Source of the DNA: JAGNXB01 sp964471595
Lineage (GTDB): Bacteria; Bacteroidota; Bacteroidia; Chitinophagales; Saprospiraceae
Length of the DNA stretch: 64,000 nt
NCBI GenBank assembly: GCA_964471595.1
Contig: CAYYGN010000002.1
Location: 62,001 to 126,000 of the forward strand
Reading direction: 5' to 3'
A program made the translations under genes and the position numbers. Each line of letters begins with the position of its first letter. Position 1 is the stretch's first letter. Below are positions 16,065 through 25,522 of this stretch, piece by piece. The notes below the pieces were generated by a model, which was not told the origin of the DNA, did no database searches, and saw only the letters and a program-made list of their open reading frames with translations.

Positions 16065-18329
16065 ATGATCCGAAAATACGGTTTGGTCCTTCTCGCCCTG
16101 TTTGGCAAGACCTGTTTTGATTCAGGCCAGTTGCAGGCCCAGGCTGTTCTGCCTGAATTCACTTGCCCTGTATCCTGGTACGGAAAGCCTTTGGCTGATC
16201 CTTTCCAGGGAGGGTGGAATGCGCCCCAGTTTTCAGAACCCGATCTGGACAACGACGGCCTTTCGGATCTGGTCGTGTTTGACCGGGCCGGAGATGTTCT
16301 GGTGACATACCTGCGCCGGATGGATGGCGGAGACTGGCGTTTCGAACGCCACCGTGCTTTTGCCGGCAAATTTCCCCGCTTTACCAGTTGGATGGTGATG
16401 CGGGATTATGACGGTGACGGCATCCGGGACTTATTCGTGTTTTCCGACCGCAGCAAATCGGGCTTTCGCGCCTACCGCGGGCGTTATGTCGCCGATACCC
16501 TGACATTCGACCTTTATCCCGTACCCGGAACCACAGACAACATCTTCACTTTCACCCTCCCCAACGGGACCAAGACCCAGATCTACATTGCCTTTGACGA
16601 CATTCCCGCCTTTGATGACATCGACGGCGACGGAGATATCGATCTCGTGACTTTCGATCCTTCAGGAGGTCATGCCTATCTGTTTCGCAACCTGTCCACG
16701 GAAAAAGGTTTCGGGAGAGATTCGCTGGATTTCAGCCTTGCCGATGTGTGCTGGGGCAAATTTTACGAGACCGGAGTATCCGAACCCATTCACCTTAGTG
16801 ACAATCCGTCGGAATGCCAGTCTTCATTTTCCGGAGGGGAGTCTCAAGCCGGTCTCAGACATGCCGGCAGCACCTTGCTGACACTGGATGCCAATGGCGA
16901 CGGCTTGAAAGATCTGCTGATCGGAGACGTCTCCTTCACCAATGTCAATTTGCTGATCAACGGCGGGACTGAATTCAATGCCTGGATGGTGGCCCAGGAT
17001 ACCTTTTGGCCCGCCTCGGATGTCCGGGTGGATATGCCCTATTTCCCGGCAGCATTTTCCCTGGATGCGGATCTGGATGGTCGCCAGGATATTATTGTGG
17101 CTCCCAATGCCGTCATCGGCGCCCTGGACACGGCCAATATATGGCTGTACCGCGATGAAGGAGCCGGAGCCGTCCCCGACTTCCGATTGAAGGCCAAAGA
17201 CTTTCTTTGCCGGGATGTCATTGATGCCGGTACCGGCTCGCGACCGGCTTTCATGGATGTAGATGGCGACGGCCTGACCGACATGATCATCGGCAATTTC
17301 GGTTTTTATACACCCGGTACCAATCTGACGCCTTCTCTGGTCCTGTTCCGGAACACCGGTACGACTTCCGATCCGGCGTTCACGTTGGCAGATGTGGATT
17401 TCCTGGGATTCAGCGCTTATGGCCAGAACAACCTCTTCGGGTTCACACCGGCAACAGGAGATCTGGACGGAGATGGGGATGTTGACCTTGTCGTCGGCCA
17501 TGCTTTCGGCACCATGTTCTTCGTGGAGAACATCGCGGGACCTGGAAACGTACCGGTATTCACCTTACCGGTCGCCGATTATTCCGGACTGGCTCCCGGA
17601 GCCTGGAATGTGCCTCAAATTGTGGATGTGGATGGCGACGGTCTGCAGGACCTTTTGGTCGGGATAGGGCAGGGCAGAGTGATCTTGTACAGGAATACCG
17701 GGACACCCGGGAATCCATCCTTCTCCGCCAATCCGGATCTGCCGCCCAATTCCTCCTTTTACGGGCAGATCGACATGCGCACACCTTCCACCTTTTCGGG
17801 TTATGCCGCGCCCTGGTTCTACCGGACGGCAACCGGGGCGGAGTTGTTGGTGGGCTCCAATGAAGGCCAGATAAGACGATACCTCGTCAACACCGGGGAC
17901 CCGGGTGCCAAATTTCCTGTATTGGATTCCCTGTACACCGGCTATCGCGACGGCAGTGAAACCCGTCCTGTCATGACGGACCTCGAAGGGGATGGCCGGT
18001 ATGAGCTGTTCATCGGCAACCGCCGCGGTGGTCTGACGGCCTACCAGACCGAATTGGAAGTGGTTACTTCTCTTGTCCCGTCGCCCCTTAAACCTTATCT
18101 TCAACTGGTGTACGCATCCTCCAGCCGCATGATGCAACTGATCAGGAAGGAGGATTCCTCCGATCCTCTGCAGATTTCGGTATTCGATCTGCTGGGCAGG
18201 CCCGTATTGCAGGTCACCATTCCTTCCGGTCAATCAGGGATCCGGATTCCCGGGCTACCCCCCTCCTTGTACCTGGTGCAGGTAAGCATGGGTGGACATA
18301 CCTGGACGGAAAAACTGTGGATTCCCTGA
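16065..18329 (+). CDS. T9SS-exported FG-GAP/VCBS repeat protein
   Basis: About 754 residues. ATG 16065 starts a signal peptide (MIRKYGLVLLALFGKTCF...QAQA); the frame is open back to 15936 but that part has no signal. The body consists of FG-GAP/VCBS-like repeats with calcium-type loops, for example DLDNDGLSDLVVFDRAGD, DYDGDGIRDLFVFS, DIDGDGDIDLVTFD, DVDGDGLTDMIIGNFG and DLDGDGDVDLVVGHAFG, which fold as beta-propeller blades. The last 80 residues form a T9SS sorting domain (LQISVFDLLGRPVLQVTIPS, then LPPSLYLVQVSMGG). The protein is therefore secreted and probably surface-attached or released. Ligand unknown. Confidence 0.85.
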   Translation: MIRKYGLVLLALFGKTCFDSGQLQAQAVLPEFTCPVSWYGKPLADPFQGGWNAPQFSEPDLDNDGLSDLVVFDRAGDVLVTYLRRMDGGDWRFERHRAFAGKFPRFTSWMVMRDYDGDGIRDLFVFSDRSKSGFRAYRGRYVADTLTFDLYPVPGTTDNIFTFTLPNGTKTQIYIAFDDIPAFDDIDGDGDIDLVTFDPSGGHAYLFRNLSTEKGFGRDSLDFSLADVCWGKFYETGVSEPIHLSDNPSECQSSFSGGESQAGLRHAGSTLLTLDANGDGLKDLLIGDVSFTNVNLLINGGTEFNAWMVAQDTFWPASDVRVDMPYFPAAFSLDADLDGRQDIIVAPNAVIGALDTANIWLYRDEGAGAVPDFRLKAKDFLCRDVIDAGTGSRPAFMDVDGDGLTDMIIGNFGFYTPGTNLTPSLVLFRNTGTTSDPAFTLADVDFLGFSAYGQNNLFGFTPATGDLDGDGDVDLVVGHAFGTMFFVENIAGPGNVPVFTLPVADYSGLAPGAWNVPQIVDVDGDGLQDLLVGIGQGRVILYRNTGTPGNPSFSANPDLPPNSSFYGQIDMRTPSTFSGYAAPWFYRTATGAELLVGSNEGQIRRYLVNTGDPGAKFPVLDSLYTGYRDGSETRPVMTDLEGDGRYELFIGNRRGGLTAYQTELEVVTSLVPSPLKPYLQLVYASSSRMMQLIRKEDSSDPLQISVFDLLGRPVLQVTIPSGQSGIRIPGLPPSLYLVQVSMGGHTWTEKLWIP

Positions 18330-18359
18330 TGGATGGTCCCTGACGGCAAAAGGATTATT

Positions 18360-19031
18360 TTAATCTCGGTCTCCGAACAAAAGGCTGCCAATGCGCACCA
18401 TGGTGCTGCCTTCTTCCACAGCGATCTGAAAGTCAGATGACATGCCCATGCTGATTTCCCGGAAGGACTCTCCATCGGGCCAAAGATCCGCTTTGAGCCG
18501 ATTGAAAATGGCGCGCAGTTGCCGGAATTCGCTGCGAATCTGCCCGGGATCATCCGTGAGTGTAGCGATGCCCATGACCCCACACGGGAGGATGTGAGGA
18601 AACCTCTCCTTGAATTTCAAAGCATACAGCCATTGGTCATCCTTGGGGTTCAGACCGTATTTGCTGGATTCCATCGCTACATGGTACTGGAACAGGATAG
18701 GGATGGTCCTGTTCTGCCGGGCGGCTTGTTTTTCAATCTCCTGCAGAAGCTTCAATGAGTCCACAGAATGGATCATGTGGACCCAACCGGTTATGTATTT
18801 GACCTTGTTGGTTTGCAAATGGCCAATCAAATGCCATCGGATATCCTTCGGTAGAAGTGGCGCTTTGGTGACCATCTCCTGGACCCTGTTTTCGCCAAAA
18901 TCCCTTACACCCAGGTCATACAGGGTGCGTATGGATTCCGGAGGATGGGTTTTCGACACGGCAATCAGACGGACACCGGCTTGATCGAACTGTTGTTGGA
19001 GGTGTTGCAACACCCTTTGCCTCTCATTCAT
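18360..19031 (-). CDS. YggS-family PLP homeostasis protein
   Basis: A 223-residue single-domain alanine-racemase-like barrel (PLPBP/YggS/ProSC). The PLP lysine is K27 in LIAVSKTHP; other family blocks are DFGENRVQEM, WHLIGHLQTNKVKYI, HSVDSLKLLQEI, GVMGIATLTDD and SMGMSSDFQIAVEEGSTMVRIG. The protein binds and buffers PLP rather than catalysing a known reaction. A longer frame to 19121 exists, but ATG 19031 (MNERQRVLQ) matches family length and lies 6 nt after a TAGCTTTG promoter motif. It is convergent with the T9SS FG-GAP gene. Confidence 0.92.
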   Translation of the reverse strand: MNERQRVLQHLQQQFDQAGVRLIAVSKTHPPESIRTLYDLGVRDFGENRVQEMVTKAPLLPKDIRWHLIGHLQTNKVKYITGWVHMIHSVDSLKLLQEIEKQAARQNRTIPILFQYHVAMESSKYGLNPKDDQWLYALKFKERFPHILPCGVMGIATLTDDPGQIRSEFRQLRAIFNRLKADLWPDGESFREISMGMSSDFQIAVEEGSTMVRIGSLLFGDRD

Positions 19032-19037
19032 GACCAA

Positions 19038-19045
19038 CAAAGCTA
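19038..19045 (-). promoter_or_regulatory. Promoter -7 motif TAGCTTTG for yggS
   Basis: A TAnnTTTG match on the minus strand with only 6 nt to ATG 19031. The transcript should be leaderless or nearly so. Confidence 0.55.
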
Positions 19046-19080
19046 AGCAGGCCATTGCGGCCGCCCCGGATCCTGCTGGG

Positions 19081-19115
19081 AAATAAAAAGGGGACCCGGT
19101 AGCTACCGGGTCCCC
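19081..19115 (-). terminator. Intrinsic terminator of the Oar-like receptor gene
   Basis: A perfect 26-bp palindrome (19090-19115, half-site GGGGACCCGGTAG) is followed on the minus strand by CTTTTTATTTC. It sits 23 nt after the receptor stop codon and before yggS. Confidence 0.85.
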
Positions 19116-19138
19116 TGACATTAAAATGGGCTCTTCGA

Positions 19139-22100
19139 CTATTGGAAGATGTACCGGAGACCCAGACGCATGCGCCAGCGGGAACTCAGATCGTTGATGT
19201 TCAATGCATCCGTTCCGGTGTTGTCTCCACCCCTGTAGGTGAACCGGGGGGTTGTTTTGTCGGCTTCGTATCCTTCGAAATTGTAAAGGAAGAAGTTGTT
19301 GAAATCACCGATTACGCTGTAACGTACCCCCGCGGACGGATTAATGAGATTGGCCAGGTTGAACACATCCAGGGACAACTGGAACTTGTGCATCTTGCCG
19401 CCGAGTTGCATGCCGAAATCCTGACGGACAGCCAGGTCCAGAAAGGAGGTAAAAGGCATCCAGTTGGCATTCTTTTCAGCATACTGACCCCGGTTTTCAG
19501 AGAGATAAGGGTCCGATTCGATGAAGGCATTCAGATTTTCCCATTGTTCCTCGGGAGTAATGGTTTGTCCACCACTCGTATACGCGACAAGATTGATTTC
19601 GGAAGCGTCCTTGGGAATGTAAATGAGGCTTCTGTTGCGACTGGTACTCCCGGTTTCATTGTTGAGATTCCGTCCGGCTGAACCGCCGATGATATAAGAA
19701 TAGGGACTTCCGGCGACTCCGTCGTAAAGCAGGGATATGGTGGTCGTGGCATTCTTCTGCTTGTTCCAGTCAATGGAATAAGACAAAGTGGAAAGCACCC
19801 GGTGACCGACGGCAAAATCGGATCTTCCAAGTACCGGAGAATTCCTGCCGTCAATACTTACCTGTCCCCTCCATTGGGAGGAATTCTGGGAGGACGTTCC
19901 TTCCGAAACAGCCTTGGCATCGCCATAGGTGTAAGCCAGGGTGGCTTTGAGGCCGAAGTCAAAGTCTTTGGCGAGGGAGCCGGTAAGCGTGTAGGTATAA
20001 CCCTCATTTGTATTTGAACCGAGGTAGATGGATTCATACCGGGTATCAAGACTGGTCCGGCTGAACACGGAACGGTCATCCGGCGTGTTGGTCCATTGGA
20101 AGCTTTCCGTCGGGTTCGAGTTGACGTTCGTGTAAAGGACGTTGTTGAGGGTTTTGGTGTAGATGCCTTCGAAGGTCGCCGTGATCCCGCCCGGCAGACG
20201 GGTGTCTATGCCCAGATTGGTACGGAATACCTGCGGATACCGGAAATCGCTCGTGAAAATGTCCACCTGTCCCGAAGGCACAGCGAAGTTGGGGTCCACA
20301 TATTGGTTGTTGATGTCGGCAATGAACGGAATCTGATCATTCTGGCGGTTTACCCTGCCTTGGTTGATGCCGTTGTTGCTGATCATGGCACCCGGCCAAA
20401 CGAACGGAATACGGCTGGTGAATATGCCCGCACCACCGCGAACGATGGTCTTGCGGTCACCGGAAGCGTCATATTCAAAACCCAGACGGGGCGACCACAT
20501 CAATTGGCCGTCGGGGGCTTTGCCCGCTTCCACATCATTGACCAGGTCGTAATGATTGCGGATCAGGGGCAGTGTTACATCGCCGAAGGAGGGATCATGA
20601 ACCGGATCATCGAGGAAGAAAGGCAGATCCAACCGCACTCCGCCGGTCAGGGTAAACCGGGGGTTGATCTGCCATTCGTCCTGGACATAGATCCCGAGTT
20701 GAATGGCCTTGAAAGCAGCAGCAGCTTTGCTGCCGTCCCCGGTGACTTCATCGACGAGCGAGTAGCCCCGTGTGTATTCAAAGGCCGGTTGGCCGTTGAT
20801 GAAATCCGACACGCTTTGGAACCTGTACGTGCCGTAGTTCTGGGGTAAGAACAAGTTGTAGATATCGTAGAATTCATTGTGCGTGCCCAGCGTAATGGTG
20901 TGCCTTCCCTGGTAAATTTTGAAATTGTTGGTCAGGGAGAAAATATCCTGGTTGAGCTGGTTACCGGTGGAAAACTCCTCCGATCCAAACCGGATCAGAT
21001 TAGTGCCGCCATCTTCGATGAAAACATAAGGGAAATCGCCCCCGATCGGGTCCCGGTCATCCCGCACACGGGTGTATCCCAGAATGAGGTTGTTGCTGAA
21101 CCGGTTGCCAAACCGTGAATTCAACTCCAGCGCCGAGCTGTTGGTGATGGAAGGGAAGTACAGACCGTTATTGGCAAAATTGACGGTATTGGCCGACCCC
21201 GCATACCGTTCGTACTGTTCGGCCCGGGTGTAGTTGTGACGCAAGGTGATCCGGTGGTTGGCGTTAATGTTGTAATCCACCTTTCCGAAGAACTTGAGTC
21301 CCTTAAGCTCGTTGTTGACATCTGTTCCGAACATGCCCGGATCATAACCATAGGTATTGATGAGATGATCCCTCAATTGCTCAAGCTCCTGTTGTCCGGA
21401 ATTGCCCAGATAGGTGCCGAAATCATAGGGCCTCGGTGTGGCATCATCCTGGATCTCCACATTGGTGAAAAAGAAAAGCCGGTCGCGAATGATAGGGCCT
21501 CCCAGGGATGCTCCGTACAGTGTGTTGGTGAATTCTGCCAGTTTGGTGGGGTCGTTACCTGTCCGGTCGGTCAGTGACTGGTTCGTTTTGCCCACCAGAT
21601 TCTCGTTCTGGAAGAAGTAATAAGCCGTTCCTTCAAAATTGTTGGTACCCGACTTGGTGACGGCATTGATACCGCCTCCGGCAAAACCGCCAAGGGTGAC
21701 ATCATAAGGAGACAGAACTACCTGAAACTGGTCGATGATGTCAATGGAAAACGGAGCGATCCCTGTCTGACCACCATTGGTGCCCTGAGTAGCCAACCCG
21801 AAAACGTCATTATTGACCGCCCCGTCCACATAAATGGCGTTGTACCGGTTGTTCACACCGGCAAAGGCATTACCGCCTTCATAGGCGGCCGATTGGGGGG
21901 TGAGTCGCAGGTAATCCTGGAGGTTCCTGTTGAGGGTCGGCATCACTTCGATGTCGGCAGAAGAGATTTGGGTGGAGGCCCCCGCCGACTGACCACTGGT
22001 CCCCTGGCTGCCCGTGACCGTTATGGTCATTAATTCCATGGCCGCCTCTTCCAGGGAGAAGTCGAGCCTCTTGTTTTCTCCCAGGCGGAGAAATACCTGC

Positions 22101-22435
22101 TCAAAGGTCACCTCCCCATATCCCGTATAGCTCGCCGTAATGCGGTATGGTCCGCCTACCCGCATGTTAGGGATGGTGTAAAGCCCTGCCGTGTTGGAGG
22201 CAGCCCCGTAGGTGGTACCTGAGGGCTCGTGGACAGCCACCACGGTGGCTCCGATCAGGGTTTCGTTGAGATTGTCCGTGATTTTACCACTGACGGACGA
22301 TGTTGTTGTACCCTGACTCCACAATCCCGTACTGATAAACAGGCATAGCAGGACGACAGGCCAGCCCTTACCAATCATTGGAAAGGGATTTCGGGCCGGA
22401 GGAGAACCGGCAAGATGAGGGTCTTGGTTTTGCAT
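19139..22435 (-). CDS. TonB-dependent receptor, Oar-like, with carboxypeptidase-regulatory domain
   Basis: A 1098-residue outer-membrane receptor. After the signal peptide (WPVVLLCLFISTGLWSQG) comes a carboxypeptidase D regulatory-like domain (SVSGKITDNLNETLIGATVV to about residue 130). A plug follows with SSADIEVMPTLNRNLQDYLR, YVDGAVNNDVFGL and SPYDVTLGGFAGGGINAVTK. A 22-strand barrel makes up the rest and ends in RMRLGLRYIFQ, with the aromatic pair required for BAM insertion. This layout is the OMR/Oar type, for which the ligand is generally unknown. There is no SusD partner, so polysaccharide uptake is unlikely. A TACCTTTG promoter and a strong terminator make it monocistronic. Confidence 0.88.
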   Translation of the reverse strand: MQNQDPHLAGSPPARNPFPMIGKGWPVVLLCLFISTGLWSQGTTTSSVSGKITDNLNETLIGATVVAVHEPSGTTYGAASNTAGLYTIPNMRVGGPYRITASYTGYGEVTFEQVFLRLGENKRLDFSLEEAAMELMTITVTGSQGTSGQSAGASTQISSADIEVMPTLNRNLQDYLRLTPQSAAYEGGNAFAGVNNRYNAIYVDGAVNNDVFGLATQGTNGGQTGIAPFSIDIIDQFQVVLSPYDVTLGGFAGGGINAVTKSGTNNFEGTAYYFFQNENLVGKTNQSLTDRTGNDPTKLAEFTNTLYGASLGGPIIRDRLFFFTNVEIQDDATPRPYDFGTYLGNSGQQELEQLRDHLINTYGYDPGMFGTDVNNELKGLKFFGKVDYNINANHRITLRHNYTRAEQYERYAGSANTVNFANNGLYFPSITNSSALELNSRFGNRFSNNLILGYTRVRDDRDPIGGDFPYVFIEDGGTNLIRFGSEEFSTGNQLNQDIFSLTNNFKIYQGRHTITLGTHNEFYDIYNLFLPQNYGTYRFQSVSDFINGQPAFEYTRGYSLVDEVTGDGSKAAAAFKAIQLGIYVQDEWQINPRFTLTGGVRLDLPFFLDDPVHDPSFGDVTLPLIRNHYDLVNDVEAGKAPDGQLMWSPRLGFEYDASGDRKTIVRGGAGIFTSRIPFVWPGAMISNNGINQGRVNRQNDQIPFIADINNQYVDPNFAVPSGQVDIFTSDFRYPQVFRTNLGIDTRLPGGITATFEGIYTKTLNNVLYTNVNSNPTESFQWTNTPDDRSVFSRTSLDTRYESIYLGSNTNEGYTYTLTGSLAKDFDFGLKATLAYTYGDAKAVSEGTSSQNSSQWRGQVSIDGRNSPVLGRSDFAVGHRVLSTLSYSIDWNKQKNATTTISLLYDGVAGSPYSYIIGGSAGRNLNNETGSTSRNRSLIYIPKDASEINLVAYTSGGQTITPEEQWENLNAFIESDPYLSENRGQYAEKNANWMPFTSFLDLAVRQDFGMQLGGKMHKFQLSLDVFNLANLINPSAGVRYSVIGDFNNFFLYNFEGYEADKTTPRFTYRGGDNTGTDALNINDLSSRWRMRLGLRYIFQ

Positions 22436-22469
22436 AGCAGTTATGTTTAGAATGGCGAATGTGTATGGG

Positions 22470-22477
22470 CAAAGGTA
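22470..22477 (-). promoter_or_regulatory. Promoter -7 motif TACCTTTG for the Oar-like receptor
   Basis: An exact match on the minus strand 34 nt before ATG 22435, in the AT-rich divergent region. It supports the long start rather than an internal ATG at 22378. Confidence 0.6.
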
Positions 22478-22617
22478 ACAGTGAGATGTTAACTGATCCT
22501 TAAGTTTTTATGTAAAAAATTACGGTCACTTTTTCTTGCTTTTCAAGGGTATTTTTGCTCTCGGGTAGAATGAGCTTGCCATCTCGCCCAAAACGGCGTG
22601 GCTCCTTTTCGGGATTT

Positions 22618-22625
22618 TACCTTTG
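22618..22625 (+). promoter_or_regulatory. Promoter -7 motif TACCTTTG, 9 nt before the methyltransferase start
   Basis: An exact TAnnTTTG match. A second candidate, TATTTTTG, lies at 22550-22557. If the proximal box is used the mRNA begins within a few bases of ATG 22635. Confidence 0.5.
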
Positions 22626-22634
22626 CCTCTTCAC

Positions 22635-23480
22635 ATGGAAAGTGATTCGGGATACATACACGGCTATTCGCCGGAAGAGCAGGAGCGCCTGTTGCGCCAG
22701 AATGAAGTATTGGCGCCATACATATACCGGGACATTCCTTTGGGCGATGTCGCTCATCTTTTGGAAATCGGGTGTGGGGTAGGCGCCCAATTGATGACCT
22801 TGCTGCATCGGTTTCCCGGTTTGCAGGTCACCGGCATCGAATCCAATGCGCGCCAGATCAGAAAAGCGGAGATCAACCTGGGCGGCTTTCCATCTTTTGC
22901 CGGCCGATTCCGGCTGATCGAAGGCGATGCCACGATCCTGTCCCCCAAATGGGGAAAACCGCCGGATGCAGTGTTGATGGTTTGGGTGCTCGAGCATGTG
23001 CCCGGAAGCCTGCAACTCCTTCGCAAGGTGTTTTCATGGATACCGGCTCGTTGCCCGCTGTATGTCACGGAAGTCTTCCACAGCAGTTTTTGCCTGTATC
23101 CGGAAAGTCCGGAGGTGATGGCCTATTGGCAGGACACCCTTCGCTGCCAACGCAGCATGGGCGGAGATCCGGATGCGGGGATCCGGCTTGCGCATTTGTT
23201 GGACGCGGCAGGGTTTGGGGAGGTGGCTACCTGGCCTCGCACATTTCTGCTTGATGCGTCAAGGCCGGCAGAGCGACGGGTCATGTTGGACTATTGGCTG
23301 GACCTCATGCGGAGTGCCTTTCATGTTACGCTGGAACGAGGATTCACCTCTCTCGGGCGATGGCAGGAAGCCGAGGCCGCCATGCGGGAATACCGGGAGC
23401 ATGAGGAGGCCGTATTCTATTATTCTTTTATTCAGGCTCGTGCCAGGAAGGAAAAGGCCGCGGATCAAAACAAGCCGTAA
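22635..23480 (+). CDS. Class I SAM-dependent methyltransferase
   Basis: A 281-residue Rossmann-type methyltransferase. Motif I is HLLEIGCGVGAQLMTLL (about residues 40-56), the acidic residue of motif II is in VTGIESNARQIRKAE, motif III lies near LIEGDATI, and VLMVWVLEHVPGSLQLLRKV is motif IV-V. The C-terminal third is lineage-specific. The substrate is not evident; small-molecule methylation of UbiE/Methyltransf_11 type is most likely. TTG 22623 lies inside the promoter box, so ATG 22635 is the start. The 3' end overlaps the convergent kinase gene by 16 nt. Confidence 0.8.
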   Translation: MESDSGYIHGYSPEEQERLLRQNEVLAPYIYRDIPLGDVAHLLEIGCGVGAQLMTLLHRFPGLQVTGIESNARQIRKAEINLGGFPSFAGRFRLIEGDATILSPKWGKPPDAVLMVWVLEHVPGSLQLLRKVFSWIPARCPLYVTEVFHSSFCLYPESPEVMAYWQDTLRCQRSMGGDPDAGIRLAHLLDAAGFGEVATWPRTFLLDASRPAERRVMLDYWLDLMRSAFHVTLERGFTSLGRWQEAEAAMREYREHEEAVFYYSFIQARARKEKAADQNKP

Positions 23481-24097
23481 ATCTCGGTATTCACCCTCTC
23501 GATCACCAGGCCCAGATCTTCCTTGTTCTTTTTGAAATCGATTTCATCCACCGGGATAACCAGCAATTTCCCATCGGTATATCCCTCAATCCATCGTTCG
23601 TACTTGGCATTGAGGCGTTTGAGATAGTCCAGACTCATATTGCCTTCATACTCTCTGCCACGGCTGTGAATGTGACTGACCAGCGTTGGAATGGAGGCCT
23701 TCAGGTAGATAAGAAGGTCAGGGGGCCGGATTTGGGAGGTCATCAATTCAAATAGACTGAGATAGTTGCGAAAATCCCGGGTGCTCATCAGCCCCATTTC
23801 ATGCAGATTGGGTGCAAAGATGTGGGCATCCTCATAGATCGTCCTGTCCTGAATGACCGTGTGATCACCCTGGTGTATCTGCAGAATCTGTTCGAAACGG
23901 TGATGAAGAAAGTAGATCTGCAGGTTGAATGACCAACGGTGCATGTCCAGATAGAAGTCGTTCAAATACGGGTTGTTGTCCGTGGATTCAAAGTGGACCT
24001 CCCAACCGAAATGCCGGGACAACTCCTCGGAAAGGGTTGTTTTTCCGGACCCGATATTTCCTGCTACGGCAATATGCTTGATGCCGGTTTGTTGCAT
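23465..24097 (-). CDS. Deoxynucleoside kinase
   Basis: A 210-residue kinase of the dNK/dGK/dCK family that phosphorylates salvaged deoxynucleosides. The P-loop is GNIGSGKTT (13-21). WSFNLQIYFLHHRF lines the substrate pocket, IQDRTIYEDAHIFA carries the catalytic ED-R region, and RGREYEGNMSLDYL is the arginine-rich lid. Length is typical. Specificity (dA/dG or dC) cannot be settled. A TACCTTAG element at 24123-24130 is a weak candidate promoter. Convergent with the methyltransferase gene. Confidence 0.9.
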   Translation of the reverse strand: MQQTGIKHIAVAGNIGSGKTTLSEELSRHFGWEVHFESTDNNPYLNDFYLDMHRWSFNLQIYFLHHRFEQILQIHQGDHTVIQDRTIYEDAHIFAPNLHEMGLMSTRDFRNYLSLFELMTSQIRPPDLLIYLKASIPTLVSHIHSRGREYEGNMSLDYLKRLNAKYERWIEGYTDGKLLVIPVDEIDFKKNKEDLGLVIERVNTEIYGLF

Positions 24098-24275
24098 TCC
24101 CTCCGTTTTCGTTTGTACGGCTAAGGTACCTCAATCCCTTTAATTCATCCGGCATCCTGCCTTCCTTTGGTCTTGCGGCAGATAACCTGCACGGACCCGG
24201 AATGACCCTTGATCGAAAAGAACAGGCACTTGGTGACTTTCTGCCGAACTTCGCCGGGCATCATCCATCAATATT

Positions 24276-25016
24276 ATGCAAGACCAAATGATCCGGGTCC
24301 ATCAATTGAAGAAACTCTACCGGATGGGGATGGAGACCATCTATGCCCTCAATGGTGTGGACCTCGACATCGCGCGCAACGAATACGTTTCCCTGATGGG
24401 ACCTTCCGGATCGGGCAAATCCACCCTGATGAATCTGCTCGGATGCCTTGACACGCCTACAGCCGGACAGTACTTTCTCAACGGTACGGATGTTTCCCGA
24501 CTCAATGATGACGAGTTGGCGGCCATCCGAAACAAGGAGATCGGTTTTGTCTTCCAGACCTTCAACCTGCTACCCCGGCTGTCTGCGCAGGAAAACGTCG
24601 CCTTGCCACTGGTTTATGCCGGCCTTGGCCGGTCGGACCGGTTGGAACGCGCTGCGGAAGTACTCACTCAGGTGGGATTGGGGGACAGGATCACCCACAA
24701 GCCCAATGAATTGTCCGGTGGACAGCGGCAACGGGTCGCCATTGCCCGCGCCCTTGTCAATCATCCATCCATCATCCTGGCCGACGAACCCACCGGCAAC
24801 CTGGACTCCAGGACATCCTATGAGATCATGGACCTTTTTGATACCTTGCACGCACAAGGCAACACGATCATCCTGGTGACCCACGAGCCGGACATCGCCG
24901 AAAGGACTTTACGCATGGTCAGACTCAAAGATGGTAAAGTGGCCTCGGATGACCGAAAACCCGACAACGAAAAATGGCATTCAGGATCTATACTAGAACA
25001 GGAGACCAGGGACTGA
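24276..25016 (+). CDS. ABC transporter ATP-binding protein, MacB/LolD type
   Basis: A 246-residue ABC ATPase. Walker A is GPSGSGKST (about 42-50), the Q-loop is GFVFQTFNLLPRLSA, the signature is LSGGQRQRV, Walker B is IILADEPTGNLDS, and the switch histidine is in LVTHEPDIA. The ATPase is of the MacB/LolD/FtsE class that energises lipoprotein release or peptide/antibiotic export through MacB-like permeases. No permease gene is adjacent, so its partner must be encoded elsewhere. The last 43 nt overlap the start of the cobalamin adenosyltransferase, which suggests translational coupling. ATG 24288 is an alternative start. Confidence 0.88.
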   Translation: MQDQMIRVHQLKKLYRMGMETIYALNGVDLDIARNEYVSLMGPSGSGKSTLMNLLGCLDTPTAGQYFLNGTDVSRLNDDELAAIRNKEIGFVFQTFNLLPRLSAQENVALPLVYAGLGRSDRLERAAEVLTQVGLGDRITHKPNELSGGQRQRVAIARALVNHPSIILADEPTGNLDSRTSYEIMDLFDTLHAQGNTIILVTHEPDIAERTLRMVRLKDGKVASDDRKPDNEKWHSGSILEQETRD

Positions 25017-25522
25017 CCGGCCTGTTCGGAGGCAAAAGGGTTTCCAAAGACGATATAAGGATTGAAGCCTACGGGACCGTCGACGAACTGAATGCTGTAT
25101 TGGGGCTCCTCTCCGATTCCTGTCCGGACAAAGACATCATTGGATTGATCCGTACCATCCAGACGGATCTCTTTACTATCGGAGCCCATCTGGCCAGGTA
25201 TCCCGATAAAGATATGCCTCTTCCGCCTCTCCCTGTGGACCGGATTGCGGAGATGGAACAGCAAATGGACACCTGGGACGAACACCTTCCCGCACTCCGG
25301 CATTTCATTCTTCCGGCCGGACACGAACTGGTTTCCCGGACCCATGTGGCGCGCTGTGTGTGCCGCCGTGCGGAAAGGAGAGTCGTTGCCCTTGCGCAAG
25401 TGAGTGAAGTAGAAGATGTTGTAATGCGTTACCTCAACCGGCTTTCCGATCTCCTGTTTGTCCTGGCCCGTGAATTGGGCCATCGTCTGGGTGCGGAAGA
25501 GGTGGCCTGGAAACCGGAGTAA
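24974..25522 (+). CDS. Cob(I)alamin adenosyltransferase, PduO type
   Basis: A 182-residue trimeric ATP:corrinoid adenosyltransferase that makes adenosylcobalamin. Marks: IYTRTGDQGLTGLFGGKRV at the N-terminus (ATP loop), EAYGTVDELNAVLGLL, FILPAGHELVSRTHVARCVC, and the DVVMRYLNRLSDLLFVLAR helix with the R-x-LNRLSD signature. Bacteroidota that lack B12 synthesis keep this enzyme to serve methylmalonyl-CoA mutase or class II ribonucleotide reductase, and no other cobalamin gene is in the window. It overlaps the upstream ABC ATPase by 43 nt. Confidence 0.93.
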   Translation: MAFRIYTRTGDQGLTGLFGGKRVSKDDIRIEAYGTVDELNAVLGLLSDSCPDKDIIGLIRTIQTDLFTIGAHLARYPDKDMPLPPLPVDRIAEMEQQMDTWDEHLPALRHFILPAGHELVSRTHVARCVCRRAERRVVALAQVSEVEDVVMRYLNRLSDLLFVLARELGHRLGAEEVAWKPE

